Of a DNA stretch of 64,000 bases, positions 16,830 through 26,845 are shown piece by piece. This DNA comes from Mycobacterium sp. IS-836 (GTDB taxonomy: Bacteria; Actinomycetota; Actinomycetes; Mycobacteriales; Mycobacteriaceae), in contig NZ_MBEU01000055.1 of NCBI RefSeq assembly GCF_001954275.1, forward strand, positions 1 to 64,000, read 5' to 3'. The notes below the pieces were generated by a model. It saw only the letters and a list, made by a program, of their open reading frames with translations, was not told the origin of the DNA and did no database searches. A program made the translations under genes and the position numbers. Each line of letters starts with the position of its first letter. Within the stretch, counting starts at the first letter, position 1.

Positions 16830-18466
16830 AGTGGGATGTTCCCGTGCTTCTTGGGCGGCAGGTGCGAGATCTTGCGCTCCAGCAGACGCAGCGCCGTGCC
16901 GATGTAGCCGCGCGTGTGCGACGGCGGGATCACCGCGTCGACGTATCCGCGCTCGGCCGCGACGTAGGGGTTGACGAGCGTGTCCTCGTACTCCTGCTGC
17001 AGCTGCAGCCGCAGCGCGTCGACGTCCTTGCCTTCCTTGGCGGCCTCGCTCAACTGCTTGCGGTAGACGAACCCGACGGCGCCCGAGGCGCCCATCACCG
17101 CGATCTGCGCCGTCGGCCAGGCGATGTTGACGTCGCAGCCCATGTCCTTGGAGCCCATGACGCAGTAGGCGCCGCCGTAGGCCTTGCGGGTGATGACGGT
17201 GATCTTCGGGACCGTGGCCTCGCCGTAGGCGAACAGCAGCTTGGCGCCGCGCCGGATGATGCCGTTGTATTCCTGGCCGGTGCCGGGCAGGAAGCCGGGC
17301 ACGTCGACCAGCATCACGATCGGGATGTTGAAGCAGTCGCAGGTCCGCACGAACCGCGCCGCCTTCTCGGAGGCGTCGATGTCCAGGCAGCCCGCGAAGT
17401 GCGTCGGCTGGTTGGCCACGATCCCCACCGGCCGGCCCTCGATCCGACCGAACCCGACGACGATGTTCTGGGCGTAACCGCCCTGGATTTCCAGGAACTC
17501 GTCCTCGTCGAGGATGCGGGTGATCACCTCGTGCATGTCGTACGGCTGGTTGGGGGAGTCGGGGATCAGCGTGTCCAGCTCGATGTCCTCGTCGGTGAGG
17601 TTCTCCTCGATGGCGCCCACCGGGATGGGCGCGGCGTAGCGGGGCGGATCGGTCGCGTTGTTGGGCGGCAGGTAGCTCAGCAGGTCGCGGACCCATTCGA
17701 AGGCGTCCTGCTCACCGGAGGCCACGTAGTGCAACGTGCCGGACTTGGCCATGTGCGTGTGGGCGCCGCCGAGCTCCTCCATCGTGACGTCCTCGCCGGT
17801 GACGGTCTTGATGACGTCGGGTCCGGTGATGAACATCTGGCTGGTCTGATCGACCATCACCACAAAGTCGGTCAGGGCCGGCGAGTACACGTGCCCGCCC
17901 GCCGCGGCCCCCATGATCAGCGAGATCTGCGGGATGACACCGGAAGCCAGGATGTTGTTGCGGAAGATCTTGCTGTACAGGCCCAGCGAGACGACGCCCT
18001 CCTGGATGCGCGCCCCGGCACCGTCGTTGATGCCGATCAGCGGGCGCCCGGTCTTGATCGCCAGCTCCTGGACCTTGACGATCTTCTCGCCGTACACCTC
18101 GCCGAGGCTGCCGCCGAACACGGTGGCGTCCTGGCTGAAGATGCATACGTCGCGGCCGTCGATGGTGCCGTAGCCGGTGATGACGCCGTCGCCGAGCGGG
18201 CGGTTTTTCTCCAGGCCGAAGTTGGTGCTGCGGTGCTTGGCCAGCGCATCGAGCTCGACGAACGAGTCCTCGTCCAGCAGGGCGAGGATGCGCTCCCGGG
18301 CGGTCAGCTTGCCCTTGGCGTGCACCTTCTCGACGGCCTCTTCACCGACCGGGTGCAGTGCCTCTTCCCGGCGCTTGTGCAGCTCGGCCAGCTTGCCCGC
18401 CGTGGTGTGGATGTCGATGCTGTGCTCGGCCGCGGGTTCCGCGGTGTGGTCGGTAACGCTCGTCAT
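16826..18466 (-). CDS. accD5: Propionyl-CoA carboxylase beta subunit AccD5
   Basis: 546 residues (M. tuberculosis AccD5 is 548), the carboxyltransferase that moves CO2 from AccA3-biotin onto propionyl-CoA (and acetyl-CoA) to give methylmalonyl-CoA for multimethyl-branched lipids. The N-terminal crotonase-type domain has [14 protein letters not shown] and [18 protein letters not shown]. The C-terminal domain has [20 protein letters not shown] and [13 protein letters not shown]. The C terminus [10 protein letters not shown] is typical. It starts with the ATG at 18466. birA lies about 1.8 kb away, divergently, separated here by an exporter gene that is not at this site in M. tuberculosis. Confidence 0.97.
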   Translation of the reverse strand: MTSVTDHTAEPAAEHSIDIHTTAGKLAELHKRREEALHPVGEEAVEKVHAKGKLTARERILALLDEDSFVELDALAKHRSTNFGLEKNRPLGDGVITGYGTIDGRDVCIFSQDATVFGGSLGEVYGEKIVKVQELAIKTGRPLIGINDGAGARIQEGVVSLGLYSKIFRNNILASGVIPQISLIMGAAAGGHVYSPALTDFVVMVDQTSQMFITGPDVIKTVTGEDVTMEELGGAHTHMAKSGTLHYVASGEQDAFEWVRDLLSYLPPNNATDPPRYAAPIPVGAIEENLTDEDIELDTLIPDSPNQPYDMHEVITRILDEDEFLEIQGGYAQNIVVGFGRIEGRPVGIVANQPTHFAGCLDIDASEKAARFVRTCDCFNIPIVMLVDVPGFLPGTGQEYNGIIRRGAKLLFAYGEATVPKITVITRKAYGGAYCVMGSKDMGCDVNIAWPTAQIAVMGASGAVGFVYRKQLSEAAKEGKDVDALRLQLQQEYEDTLVNPYVAAERGYVDAVIPPSHTRGYIGTALRLLERKISHLPPKKHGNIPL

Positions 18467-18621
18467 GGGTGTCGAGCTTAGCGGCGGTTATCCCGTCTTC
18501 CCCATGAAGGGCCTGCCCATGAGGGTGAGGTCTCGGGTCGAGCGATCGTGAAGATCCCCGAATCTGAGTCCAAAGCAGCCGAAGTGAGCAAAATTAGATG
18601 CGCGAGAGCAAGGAGGGCCTG

Positions 18622-18666
18622 ATGGGCCATTGTCCCGAACCCGTCGCGAAAAGCTTGTCGCAATGA
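18622..18666 (+). CDS. 14-codon leader ORF coupled to the exporter gene
   Basis: ATG at 18622 with a near-perfect Shine-Dalgarno (AAGGAGGG, 18610-18617) 5 bases upstream. It encodes MGHCPEPVAKSLSQ and ends TGA at 18664-18666, which overlaps the exporter ATG at 18663 (ATGA). The exporter start has no Shine-Dalgarno of its own, so ribosomes ending the leader probably reinitiate there. The arrangement is directly visible; a sensory role for the leader is inference. Confidence 0.6.
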   Translation: MGHCPEPVAKSLSQ

Positions 18667-20285
18667 CCGGGGTGCAGCATGCCCATCCGGCGATGACGGC
18701 GCGCCAGCGGATGACCGTGGTCGCGGCCGGGCTGGGCATCTTCATCGTGTGTGTGGACGTCAACGTCGTCAACGTCGCGCTGCCCAGCATCCAGGCGGCG
18801 TACAAGGCGGGTGAGCGAGGTCTTCAGTGGGCCGTCGCAGGCTATAGCCTGGGCATGGCTGCCGCGTTGATGAGCTGTGCCTTGCTGGGTGATCGGTACG
18901 GTCGCAAGCGCGGGTTTTTGATCGGGCTCGCGGTATTCGTCACCTCCTCCGTCGTGTGCGCGCTACCCGTCAGTCTTGGACTGTTCACGGTGGCGCGAAT
19001 TATTCAGGGCGTGGGAGCGGCCTTCATCTCGGTGTTGTCGCTCGCCCTGCTCAGTCACGCGTTTCCCGACCCGGGGTTGAAAGCGCGGGCGATAGCCGGC
19101 TGGATGGCCATGGGGAGTGTCGGTGCAGCGGTTTCCCCGGCGCTGGGCGGGTTCCTGGTCCAGGACCTCGGATGGCGCAGCGTCTTTGCGGTGAACCTCC
19201 CGATGGGAGCAATCGTCGGGCTCCTCACGCTGGTTGCTGCCGCTGAGTCCAGGGATCCCGACCCGACCCAACTCGACTGGCCGGGTCAGCTGATGTTCGC
19301 CCCCGCGATCGCAATGATCGCTTACGGACTCATCGAGGTCCCGCGGATGCATCGGGAGCTGAACGTAGTAGGGCCGGCGCTGCTGCTGGCTGTCGTGCTG
19401 CTATGGCTGTTTGTTCGGCACGAACGCCGCGCGGCATTCCCCTTGATCGAACTTCAGCTGCTTAGCCAGCCGGTGTACCGATCGGCGCTGCTGATCTACT
19501 TCCTGGTGACATCCTGCTTTTTTGGCTTGCTGATGGTGGCCACCCAGCATTTCCAGAACGTACGCGCGTTCTCTCCCATGCACGCGGGTCTGCTGCTGTT
19601 GCCGGTCCCGGTGGCATTTGGGGTCGCGAGCGTACTGGCTGGCCGCGCGGTAGAAGATTCGGGCCCCCGACTGCCGGCGCTGGTCTGTCTGGCGGCGTCG
19701 ATCATCGGGTTGGCACTATTCGCGGTCGCCATCGGCCGCGCAATCCCCGTGGTGATCATTGGCCTGGCGCTATTCGGTGCGGGGTATGGGGGCTGCGCCA
19801 CGCCACTGTTGCAGCTTGCTATGACCGAGGTTGACGATCACCGAGCCGGTATGGGCGCTGGCCTGATCAATCTGCAACGGTCGCTGGGCAGCATTTTCGG
19901 CGTCGCACTTTTCGGCTCCGTCCTCGCGGTCTGGCTAAGCGCGACGTTGCCGACCCGGCTGGACACCGTCATCGCCGATCCCGCCGAACGCAAAGCTGTC
20001 ATCGGGGCCGTAGTGGAAGGCGCGAATCCGTCCGCCCACCCCGCAAACATTGGGCCAGGCCATCCAATGACATCAGCGCAGGAGCGTCTGGTCGTGCGCG
20101 CTGCCGACAAAGACTTCATCGGCGGTGTCCGGCTAGCGGTCGCCGGCGGGGCGGCATTGCTCACGGCAGGCTTCATTCTCGGTTGGAGGCGGTTTCCGCG
20201 CACCCGCGGCGATCTCGGTGGACAGCAGCTCAACAGCGGCACCAGGGATCCGGTCCTCGACGCGCGCAACCAGAGCCCTCGATGA
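18663..20285 (+). CDS. MFS exporter, DHA2 (EmrB/QacA) family
   Basis: 540 residues, with about 14 transmembrane helices as expected for 14-TMS drug:proton antiporters. TM1 carries FIVCVDVNVVNVALPSIQAA with an in-membrane Asp (motif D1). The loop 2-3 motif A is LLGDRYGRKRGFLIG, and motif C is GWMAMGSVGAAVSPALGGFL. The large loop near TM13-14 is hydrophilic. The substrate is unknown; efflux of a drug or lipid is usual for the family. It lies divergently from accD5, in a place occupied directly by birA in M. tuberculosis. It is preceded by a coupled 14-codon leader ORF; alternative in-frame TTG at 18630 is weaker. Confidence 0.9.
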   Translation: MTGVQHAHPAMTARQRMTVVAAGLGIFIVCVDVNVVNVALPSIQAAYKAGERGLQWAVAGYSLGMAAALMSCALLGDRYGRKRGFLIGLAVFVTSSVVCALPVSLGLFTVARIIQGVGAAFISVLSLALLSHAFPDPGLKARAIAGWMAMGSVGAAVSPALGGFLVQDLGWRSVFAVNLPMGAIVGLLTLVAAAESRDPDPTQLDWPGQLMFAPAIAMIAYGLIEVPRMHRELNVVGPALLLAVVLLWLFVRHERRAAFPLIELQLLSQPVYRSALLIYFLVTSCFFGLLMVATQHFQNVRAFSPMHAGLLLLPVPVAFGVASVLAGRAVEDSGPRLPALVCLAASIIGLALFAVAIGRAIPVVIIGLALFGAGYGGCATPLLQLAMTEVDDHRAGMGAGLINLQRSLGSIFGVALFGSVLAVWLSATLPTRLDTVIADPAERKAVIGAVVEGANPSAHPANIGPGHPMTSAQERLVVRAADKDFIGGVRLAVAGGAALLTAGFILGWRRFPRTRGDLGGQQLNSGTRDPVLDARNQSPR

Positions 20286-20309
20286 GCCACGCGTTCTAGG
20301 CTGGGTCCG

Positions 20310-21143
20310 GTGACAGACTCCGATGAGCTCAGAACGCCACTGGACGCCGCCGCACTGCGCGCCGAGTTGATCGGCACCGGGCTGGGCTGGCGACGGCTCG
20401 ACGTCGTCGACGAAACCGGTTCCACCAACGCCGATTTGCTGGCCCGCGCTGCCGCGGGAGACGACGTCGCGGGGGCGGTGCTCATCGCCGAGCATCAGAC
20501 CGCCGGCCGCGGGCGGCACGGCCGCGGTTGGTCGGCCTCCCCGCGCGCGCAGATCACCATGTCGGTCGGCGTCAGCGTCGTGGACGTCCCGACCGAGGGC
20601 TGGGGCTGGCTATCGCTGGCCACCGGGGTGGCCGTCGTCGACGCGCTGGCCCCGCTGCTCGACGGCATCGGCGTGCAGGCCGGGCTGAAATGGCCCAACG
20701 ACGTGTTGGCCGGTCCACCCGATTCGCGGGGCAAACTGGCCGGAATCCTTGCCGAGGTGACGCGGCCGGTCGTGGTAATTGGCTTGGGGCTCAACGTCAC
20801 TCAGGCCCCAGAGGAGGTCGACGAGCCCGGGACCATTGCGCCCACGTCGCTGCTCAACCTCGGCGTGGCCGCGCCCGACCGCAACACGTTGGTCCGCGCC
20901 GTGTTGCGCGAGCTCGGCAGCCGCATCACCGCCTGGCGGCTCGCACGCGGGGCCGACTGGCAGCTGGCCGCGGATTACCGAGCCCGCAGCCTGACCATCG
21001 GCACGCGGGTGCGCGCCGAACTTCCGGGCGGCCGGGAAGTCGTCGGGACCGCGAGCGCCGTCGACGACCAGGGCAGGTTATGCGTGGAAACGGAGGGGGA
21101 GACCGTCGTCGTTTCCGCCGGCGACGTGGTGCATTTACGTTAG
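20310..21143 (+). CDS. birA: Biotin--[acyl-CoA carboxylase] ligase BirA
   Basis: 277 residues, a group I biotin protein ligase without the N-terminal DNA-binding domain. It adenylates biotin and attaches it to AccA carrier domains. Key segments are VDETGSTNADLL, the biotinyl-AMP loop TAGRGRHGRGWSASP, LKWPNDVLAG and KLAGILAEV. The C-terminal SH3-like domain ends VSAGDVVHLR. The GTG at 20310 gives the expected length (M. tuberculosis BirA 266). It shares the neighbourhood with accD5 and accE5. Confidence 0.95.
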   Translation: MTDSDELRTPLDAAALRAELIGTGLGWRRLDVVDETGSTNADLLARAAAGDDVAGAVLIAEHQTAGRGRHGRGWSASPRAQITMSVGVSVVDVPTEGWGWLSLATGVAVVDALAPLLDGIGVQAGLKWPNDVLAGPPDSRGKLAGILAEVTRPVVVIGLGLNVTQAPEEVDEPGTIAPTSLLNLGVAAPDRNTLVRAVLRELGSRITAWRLARGADWQLAADYRARSLTIGTRVRAELPGGREVVGTASAVDDQGRLCVETEGETVVVSAGDVVHLR

Positions 21144-21163
21144 GAAGCGGTAACTTCGCGACC

Positions 21164-21682
21164 ATGAGCTACCCGGACAACGCCCTGGCCGCCGGCGAAC
21201 AGGTCGTCATACACCGCCACCCGCACTGGAAGCGCTTGATCTGGCCCGTCGTCGTACTCATCGTGGTGACCGCGCTCGCGGCGTTCGGGTCGGGCTATCT
21301 CAACTCGACGCACTGGGGGCAGCTCGCCAAGAACATCATCTACGGCGTCATCTGGGGGATCTGGCTGGTGATCGTCGGCTGGCTTACGCTGTGGCCGTTC
21401 CTGAGCTGGCTGACCACACATTTCGTCGTCACCAACCGGCGGGTGATGTTTCGGCACGGGGTGCTGACCCGCAGCGGGATCGACATCCCGTTGGCGCGGA
21501 TCAACAGCGTGGAATTCCGGGACAAGATCGTCGAGCGAATGTTTCGCACCGGCACGCTGATTATCGAGTCGGCGTCACAAGATCCGTTGGAGTTCTACGA
21601 CATTCCGCGCCTGCGCGAGGTGCACGCGCTGCTGTATCACGAAGTCTTCGACACCCTGGGTTCCGAGGAATCGCCGAGCTGA
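21164..21682 (+). CDS. PH-domain (DUF304/bPH2) membrane protein
   Basis: 172 residues, matching Rv3278c. Two membrane helices lie at about 24-46 (RLIWPVVVLIVVTALAAFGS) and 57-80 (KNIIYGVIWGIWLVIVGWLT), followed by a cytoplasmic bacterial PH domain (HFVVTNRRVMFRHGVLTRSG, DIPLARINSVEFRDKIVER, GTLIIESASQDPLEFYDIP). The ATG at 21164 lies 20 bases beyond the birA stop. The function of the family is unsettled; it is often associated with the membrane or the cell envelope. The last 46 bases overlap the convergent GtrA gene. Confidence 0.9.
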   Translation: MSYPDNALAAGEQVVIHRHPHWKRLIWPVVVLIVVTALAAFGSGYLNSTHWGQLAKNIIYGVIWGIWLVIVGWLTLWPFLSWLTTHFVVTNRRVMFRHGVLTRSGIDIPLARINSVEFRDKIVERMFRTGTLIIESASQDPLEFYDIPRLREVHALLYHEVFDTLGSEESPS

Positions 21683-22293
21683 CGCGCCCGCGCCCTGTTG
21701 CGCCAGACCCGCAGCAGCGTGACGTTGCCGCCCTCGATCTCGTCCTCGAAGATTTCGGCGATACCGCCCGCGGTGAGGGCGGATTCGAGTGCCTTGTCGG
21801 GGCTGCGCGCGAACTCGTCGGGGAACACCCAGCGCCGGAACGCCCAGAACCGGAACGCCATCTGCAGCAGGTTGCCGATGATGTACGCCGAGATGAAGTC
21901 GGCGATGTTCTCCACCGTCAGCGACACCGTCGGCACCCGCAGTTGCAGGACGTAACTGGAGATCCACAGCGGGGCCATGGACAGCAGCACACCGACGCCG
22001 CTGAACGCGAAGAACAACAGCGCCTCGTGGTGGCGCTCGCGCCCGCCGCGGTCGCGGAAGCTCCACTCCCGGTTCAGCACGTAGGACGCGATGACGGCGA
22101 CGATGCCCGCGATGACCTTGGCGGTCACCGGCTTGGGCTCGAGGATCGTGAGCTTCAGCGTGTAGAAAATCGCCGAGTCGATGATGAACGTGGTGCCGCC
22201 GACGATGGCGAATTTGATCAGTTCATGATGGCGCTGCGCATACGGCTGAATGACCCCGGGCAAGCGCGCGATTGTGGCTTCGGCGAAGGACAC
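21637..22293 (-). CDS. GtrA-family membrane protein
   Basis: 218 residues, with four membrane helices in the GtrA/DPMS fold (about 23-45, 56-75, 93-115 and 124-145): HHELIKFAIVGGTTFIIDS, VIASYVLNREWSFRDRGG and FISAYIIGNLLQMAFRFWAF are signature segments. GtrA-like proteins move or support polyprenyl-phosphate-linked sugars across the membrane. A charged cytoplasmic C terminus follows. It matches Rv3277 and diverges from purK. Confidence 0.9.
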   Translation of the reverse strand: MSFAEATIARLPGVIQPYAQRHHELIKFAIVGGTTFIIDSAIFYTLKLTILEPKPVTAKVIAGIVAVIASYVLNREWSFRDRGGRERHHEALLFFAFSGVGVLLSMAPLWISSYVLQLRVPTVSLTVENIADFISAYIIGNLLQMAFRFWAFRRWVFPDEFARSPDKALESALTAGGIAEIFEDEIEGGNVTLLRVWRNRARARQLGDSSEPRVSKTS

Positions 22294-22313
22294 AACACGT
22301 CAGTGTACGGACG

Positions 22314-22334
22314 GACGCAAAATCGACGCAAAAT
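22314..22334 (+). promoter_or_regulatory. Direct repeat upstream of purK
   Basis: GACGCAAAAT occurs at 22314-22323 and again at 22325-22334, with an 11-base period (one helical turn). It lies in the divergent gtrA-purK gap, 70-90 bases before the purK start, just upstream of a plausible TAACGAT -10 box near 22341. Direct repeats at one-turn spacing are a common transcription factor site, but no factor is identified. Confidence 0.4.
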
Positions 22335-22402
22335 GGTACATAACGATTGTGTGTCAGAGCCGGTCAACACGCCTCGAGCACGGGCCTGTGCGCCATGACA
22401 CC

Positions 22403-23632
22403 ATGATGGCCGTGCCGAGTTCACGCCCGCCGCGCACCGCGCCCGTCGTCGCCATGGTCGGCGGCGGGCAGTTGGCCCGGATGACGCATCAGGCCGCCAT
22501 CGCGCTGGGCCAGACGCTGCGCGTGCTGGCGACCGCGGCCGACGAATCGGCCGCGCAGGTCAGTCCCGACGTGGTGATCGGCTCGCACGCCGATCTCGAA
22601 GATCTGCGCCGGGTCGCCGCCGGAGCCGACGTGCTGACCTTCGACCACGAGCACGTCCCGACCGAACTGCTGGACAAGCTCGTCGCGGAAGGCGTCAATG
22701 TGGCGCCGCCGCCCCAGGCGCTGATACACGCCCAGGACAAGCTCGTCATGCGGAGGCGAATGGAGGCACTCGACGCCCCGGTGCCCCGCTATGCCGAGAT
22801 CCGAAGCGTCGACGAACTCGACACCTTCGCGCGGCGCATATCCGGCCCCGTGGTCGTGAAAGCGGTCCGCGGCGGATACGACGGGCGCGGGGTGCGGATG
22901 GCCCGCGACCCGTCGCACGCCCGCGAGATCGCGGCCACCTTCCTTGCCGATGGGGTGCCGGTGATGGCCGAGGAGCAGGTGAACCTGCGCCGCGAACTGT
23001 CGGCTCTGGTGGCGCGCTCGCCGTTCGGGCAGGGGGCGGCGTGGCCGGTCGTCGAGACCGTGCAACGAGACGGGATCTGCGTGCAGGTCATCGCGCCCGC
23101 TCCGGAGCTGCCCGAGGACCTCGCGTCGGCCGCGCAACGGCTGGCGTTGCGGCTGGCCGCCGACCTCGGCGTGATCGGCGTGCTCGCGGTCGAGCTGTTC
23201 GAGACGGTCGACGGCGCGCTGCTGGTCAACGAGCTCGCGATGCGCCCGCACAACTCCGGGCACTGGACCATGGACGGGGCCCGCACCAGCCAATTCGAAC
23301 AGCATCTGCGCGCGGTGCTGGACTATCCGCTGGGCGACACCGACGCCATCGCGCCGGTCACGGTGATGGCCAACGTGCTCGGTGCCGCGCAGCCGCCGGC
23401 GATGACCGTCGACGAACGGTTGCACCATCTCTTTGCGCGCATGCCCGACGCCCGGGTTCACCTGTACGGCAAGGCCGAACGCCCCGGACGCAAGGTCGGG
23501 CACATCAATTTCCTGGGCGATTTCCCGGGCTCCGATGCCGCCGGCTTGGCGAAGCTGCGTGAACGCGCCGAGCTGGCCGCACACTGGTTGTCACACGGGC
23601 AATGGGCTGACGGATGGGATCCACATGGCTAG
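22403..23632 (+). CDS. purK: 5-(carboxyamino)imidazole ribonucleotide synthase PurK
   Basis: 409 residues, an ATP-grasp enzyme that makes N5-CAIR from AIR, bicarbonate and ATP in purine synthesis. Family marks are [48 protein letters not shown] (ATP-grasp loop) and [18 protein letters not shown]. The start is the ATG at 22403; a second ATG lies directly behind it at 22406. purE follows 73 bases later, and the PurK-PurE order is classic. Confidence 0.96.
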   Translation: MMAVPSSRPPRTAPVVAMVGGGQLARMTHQAAIALGQTLRVLATAADESAAQVSPDVVIGSHADLEDLRRVAAGADVLTFDHEHVPTELLDKLVAEGVNVAPPPQALIHAQDKLVMRRRMEALDAPVPRYAEIRSVDELDTFARRISGPVVVKAVRGGYDGRGVRMARDPSHAREIAATFLADGVPVMAEEQVNLRRELSALVARSPFGQGAAWPVVETVQRDGICVQVIAPAPELPEDLASAAQRLALRLAADLGVIGVLAVELFETVDGALLVNELAMRPHNSGHWTMDGARTSQFEQHLRAVLDYPLGDTDAIAPVTVMANVLGAAQPPAMTVDERLHHLFARMPDARVHLYGKAERPGRKVGHINFLGDFPGSDAAGLAKLRERAELAAHWLSHGQWADGWDPHG

Positions 23633-23673
23633 CGCCAGCGACGATCCAGAACAAAAGAGCGATGTGGGGGCAC

Positions 23674-23691
23674 CTCCCGCTTGCGGGGGAG
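23674..23691. repeat. Short palindrome within a G/C-rich dispersed-type repeat
   Basis: CTCCCGCTTGCGGGGGAG forms a near-palindrome (stem CTCCCGC with GCGGG..GAG, two extra G). The surrounding GTGGGGGCACCTCCCGC resembles a short repeat that I recall from other mycobacterial intergenic regions, but only one copy is in this window. It covers the purK-purE gap and lies just ahead of the purE ribosome binding site (GGGGAGAGGAG). Confidence 0.4.
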
Positions 23692-23705
23692 AGGAGTGGC
23701 GCCGA

Positions 23706-24221
<516 letters not shown>

Positions 24222-24295
24222 CCCGGCGACGAGGCGAGCTGGGTAATGGCCCGTGGGACAGCCGGGCAAATTTGGCAGAGTGCAAGGAGGCCAAG

Positions 24296-25465
24296 ATGGC
24301 TCAGTGGGCCGGAGACCCCACATTCGACCTGTTCCAATTGCCCGAGGAGCACCAGGAGCTGCGGGCGGCGATTCGAGCGCTGGCGGAAAAAGAGATCGCG
24401 CCGCACGCCGGCGACGTGGACGAGAATTCGCGATTTCCGCAGGAGGCCCTCGACGCGCTGAACGCGTCCGGGTTCAACGCCGTCCACATCCCCGAGGAGT
24501 ACGGCGGTCAGGGCGCGGACTCGGTCGCCGCGTGCATCGTGATCGAAGAAGTCGCGCGCGTCGACGGGTCCGCCTCGCTGATTCCCGCTGTCAACAAACT
24601 GGGCACCATGGGCCTGATCCTGCAGGGTTCCGAGGAGCTGAAGAAGCAGGTGCTGCCGTCGCTGGCCACCGAGGGCGCGATGGCCTCCTACGCCCTGAGC
24701 GAGCGCGAAGCCGGCAGTGACGCGGCGTCCATGCGGACCCGGGCCAAGGCCGACGGCGATCACTGGATTCTCAACGGCACCAAGTGCTGGATCACCAACG
24801 GCGGCATGTCGACCTGGTACACGGTGATGGCGGTGACCGATCCGGACCGGGGCGCCAACGGCATCTCGGCGTTCATGGTGCACAAGGACGACGAGGGATT
24901 CAGCGTCGGCCCGAAGGAAAAGAAGATGGGCATCAAGGGTTCGCCCACCACCGAGTTGTACTTCGAGAACTGCCGCATACCGGGCGATCGGATCATCGGC
25001 GAACCCGGCACCGGGTTCAAGACCGCACTGCAGACACTCGACCACACCCGCCCCACCGTCGGGGCGCAGGCCGTGGGCCTCGCGCAGGGCGCGTTGGACG
25101 CCGCCGTCGCCTACACCAAGGACCGCAAGCAGTTCGGCAAGTCGATCTCCGAGTTCCAGGGTGTGCAGTTCGAGCTGGCCGACATGGCGATGAAGGTCGA
25201 AGCGGCCCGGCTGATGGTGTACAGCGCCGCCGCCCGCGCCGAACGCGGCGAGCCGAATCTCGGATTCATCTCCGCGGCCGCGAAGTGCTTCGCCTCGGAC
25301 ACCGCGATGGACGTGACCGAGGCGGCCGTGCAGCTGTTCGGGGGCGCCGGATACACCACCGATTTCCCGGTCGAGCGGATGATGCGCGATGCCAAGATCA
25401 CCCAGATCTACGAGGGCACCAACCAGATCCAGCGCGTCGTGATGTCGCGGGCGCTGCTGCGCTGA
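24296..25465 (+). CDS. fadE25: Acyl-CoA dehydrogenase FadE25
   Basis: 389 residues, the same length as M. tuberculosis FadE25 (Rv3274c). A flavin acyl-CoA dehydrogenase that introduces the alpha,beta double bond in fatty acyl-CoA beta-oxidation. Segments: YALSEREAGSDAASM and WILNGTKCWITNGG (substrate/FAD binding), KMGIKGSPTTELYFENC, QFGKSISEFQGVQFELADM and the C-terminal QIYEGTNQIQRVVMSRAL, where the Glu in EGTNQ is the catalytic base. The ATG at 24296 follows a perfect AAGGAGG, so the longer open frame is not used. Confidence 0.96.
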   Translation: MAQWAGDPTFDLFQLPEEHQELRAAIRALAEKEIAPHAGDVDENSRFPQEALDALNASGFNAVHIPEEYGGQGADSVAACIVIEEVARVDGSASLIPAVNKLGTMGLILQGSEELKKQVLPSLATEGAMASYALSEREAGSDAASMRTRAKADGDHWILNGTKCWITNGGMSTWYTVMAVTDPDRGANGISAFMVHKDDEGFSVGPKEKKMGIKGSPTTELYFENCRIPGDRIIGEPGTGFKTALQTLDHTRPTVGAQAVGLAQGALDAAVAYTKDRKQFGKSISEFQGVQFELADMAMKVEAARLMVYSAAARAERGEPNLGFISAAAKCFASDTAMDVTEAAVQLFGGAGYTTDFPVERMMRDAKITQIYEGTNQIQRVVMSRALLR

Positions 25466-25624
25466 TTCGGTGCTGATGCCGGCTGATCGGCAATTCGTTA
25501 GACATTCTCCAAATCGCACGTGGGACACCGGCGGCCCCGGTTATTATCGCGAACGTCATAACACTCGAGCCAGCGCAGGTTTGCCGCGGCGGCCAGGGGG
25601 TCTGAATGAGGGACACGGTCGTCC

Positions 25625-26845
25625 GTGCGTGCACCACATGACCGCCAACTGATCCCGGCGCGGGCCGCGGCCGCCGACTTCATGGTGGATCGGCGGACGC
25701 TGTCTTTGCTGCTCGTCGAGGATGATCGATCGGACGCGGTGCTGGTCGACGAGCTGATCTCGGACGCCGTCACCGACATCAAGATGGTCTGGGCGCAATC
25801 GATGGCGCACGCGGAGCAGGAGCTATCGGCCGCGCGCCCCGATTGCGTGCTGCTGGACCTGAACCTGCCCGACGCCAGCGGAATCGACGCGCTCGACCGC
25901 ATCGCCACACGGGATCCCACCGTCCCGATCGTCGTGCTGACCGGGCGCGACGACGAGCTGTTCGGTGCGAAGGCGGTCGCCGCCGGCGCGCAGGACTACC
26001 TGATCAAGGGGTCCGTCGAGCCCGAGATGCTGCGCCGCGCGCTGCTGTATGCGATCGAGCGAAAACGTGCCGAGCTCATCGCCGCGGACCTGCGTGCCAG
26101 CCAGGTCCGCGCGCGGGAGAACGCGTTGCTCGAGCGCGGCCTCCTGCCGTCCGCGCTGCTGCTCGACGACCCGGGCGTCGACATCATCGCCCGCTACCGC
26201 CCAAGCCGCGAGAAGGCGCTGTTGTGCGGTGACTTCTACGACGTCGTACAAACTCCCGACCGGGTGGTGCACGTGCTGATCGGCGACGTCGCCGGGCACG
26301 GACCGGACGAGGCGGCGTTGGGCGCGGCGCTGCGGATCGCCTGGCGCACGCTGACATTCGCCGGCGTCCACGGTGCGGACCGGATGCGGCAACTGGAGGG
26401 GGTGCTGCACGCCGAACGCGCCGAGATCGGCCTCTTCGCGACGGTGCTCAGCCTCGCGATACCGCCCGACGGCTCACCCATTGTCACGGTGCGGGCCGGT
26501 CATCCCGGGATGTTGCTGCACGGCCCCGGCACGGTGGAGTGGGTCGAGCCGGATTTCGGGCCGGCTCTGGGCCTGCGCGCCGACGACTGGCCCGAGCACA
26601 AGGTGGAGCTGCCCGTCGATCATGCGCTCCTGCTGCTCACCGACGGACTGTTCGAGGGACATTCGGGGCAAGGCGACCGGCGCCTCGGCGAGGACGGCCT
26701 GCTCGAGCTGGGCCGGTCGCTCGCGGGACTGCCGGGCCCGGTGTTCGTCGACGCGCTGATCGACGGCGCCGAGGAATGTGCCCGATCCCACGGCGGGCTG
26801 ACCGACGATATCGCGGTGCTCCGCGTCGAGCGGACCACCAGGTGA
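25625..26845 (+). CDS. Response regulator with SpoIIE/PP2C phosphatase output (RsbU-like)
   Basis: 406 residues from a GTG at 25625 (GAGGGAC upstream); an in-frame ATG at 25682 is a possible later start. An N-terminal receiver domain (residues about 26-140) has the acidic pair VEDD, the phospho-acceptor Asp78 in VLLDLNLPD, VVLTGRDD and Lys in YLIKGS. A coiled linker leads to a SpoIIE-type PP2C domain: ALLCGDFYDVV, VLIGDVAGHGPDEAA, LLLTDGLFEG and LTDDIAVLRVE hold the metal Asp residues. Such proteins dephosphorylate STAS anti-anti-sigma factors, so a link to SigF control is possible. Its stop overlaps the kinase gene start (GTGA). Not at this site in M. tuberculosis. Confidence 0.9.
   Translation: MRAPHDRQLIPARAAAADFMVDRRTLSLLLVEDDRSDAVLVDELISDAVTDIKMVWAQSMAHAEQELSAARPDCVLLDLNLPDASGIDALDRIATRDPTVPIVVLTGRDDELFGAKAVAAGAQDYLIKGSVEPEMLRRALLYAIERKRAELIAADLRASQVRARENALLERGLLPSALLLDDPGVDIIARYRPSREKALLCGDFYDVVQTPDRVVHVLIGDVAGHGPDEAALGAALRIAWRTLTFAGVHGADRMRQLEGVLHAERAEIGLFATVLSLAIPPDGSPIVTVRAGHPGMLLHGPGTVEWVEPDFGPALGLRADDWPEHKVELPVDHALLLLTDGLFEGHSGQGDRRLGEDGLLELGRSLAGLPGPVFVDALIDGAEECARSHGGLTDDIAVLRVERTTR

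Noticed and set aside
16844..18481. 545-residue open frame on the plus strand
   Set aside because: Antisense to accD5, with the same base composition artefact.
25466..25624. Inverted arms GTTAT/ATAAC in the gap before the signalling operon
   Set aside because: The 13-base spacer and 5-base arms are compatible with chance in this A/T-richer gap; no promoter was identified with confidence.
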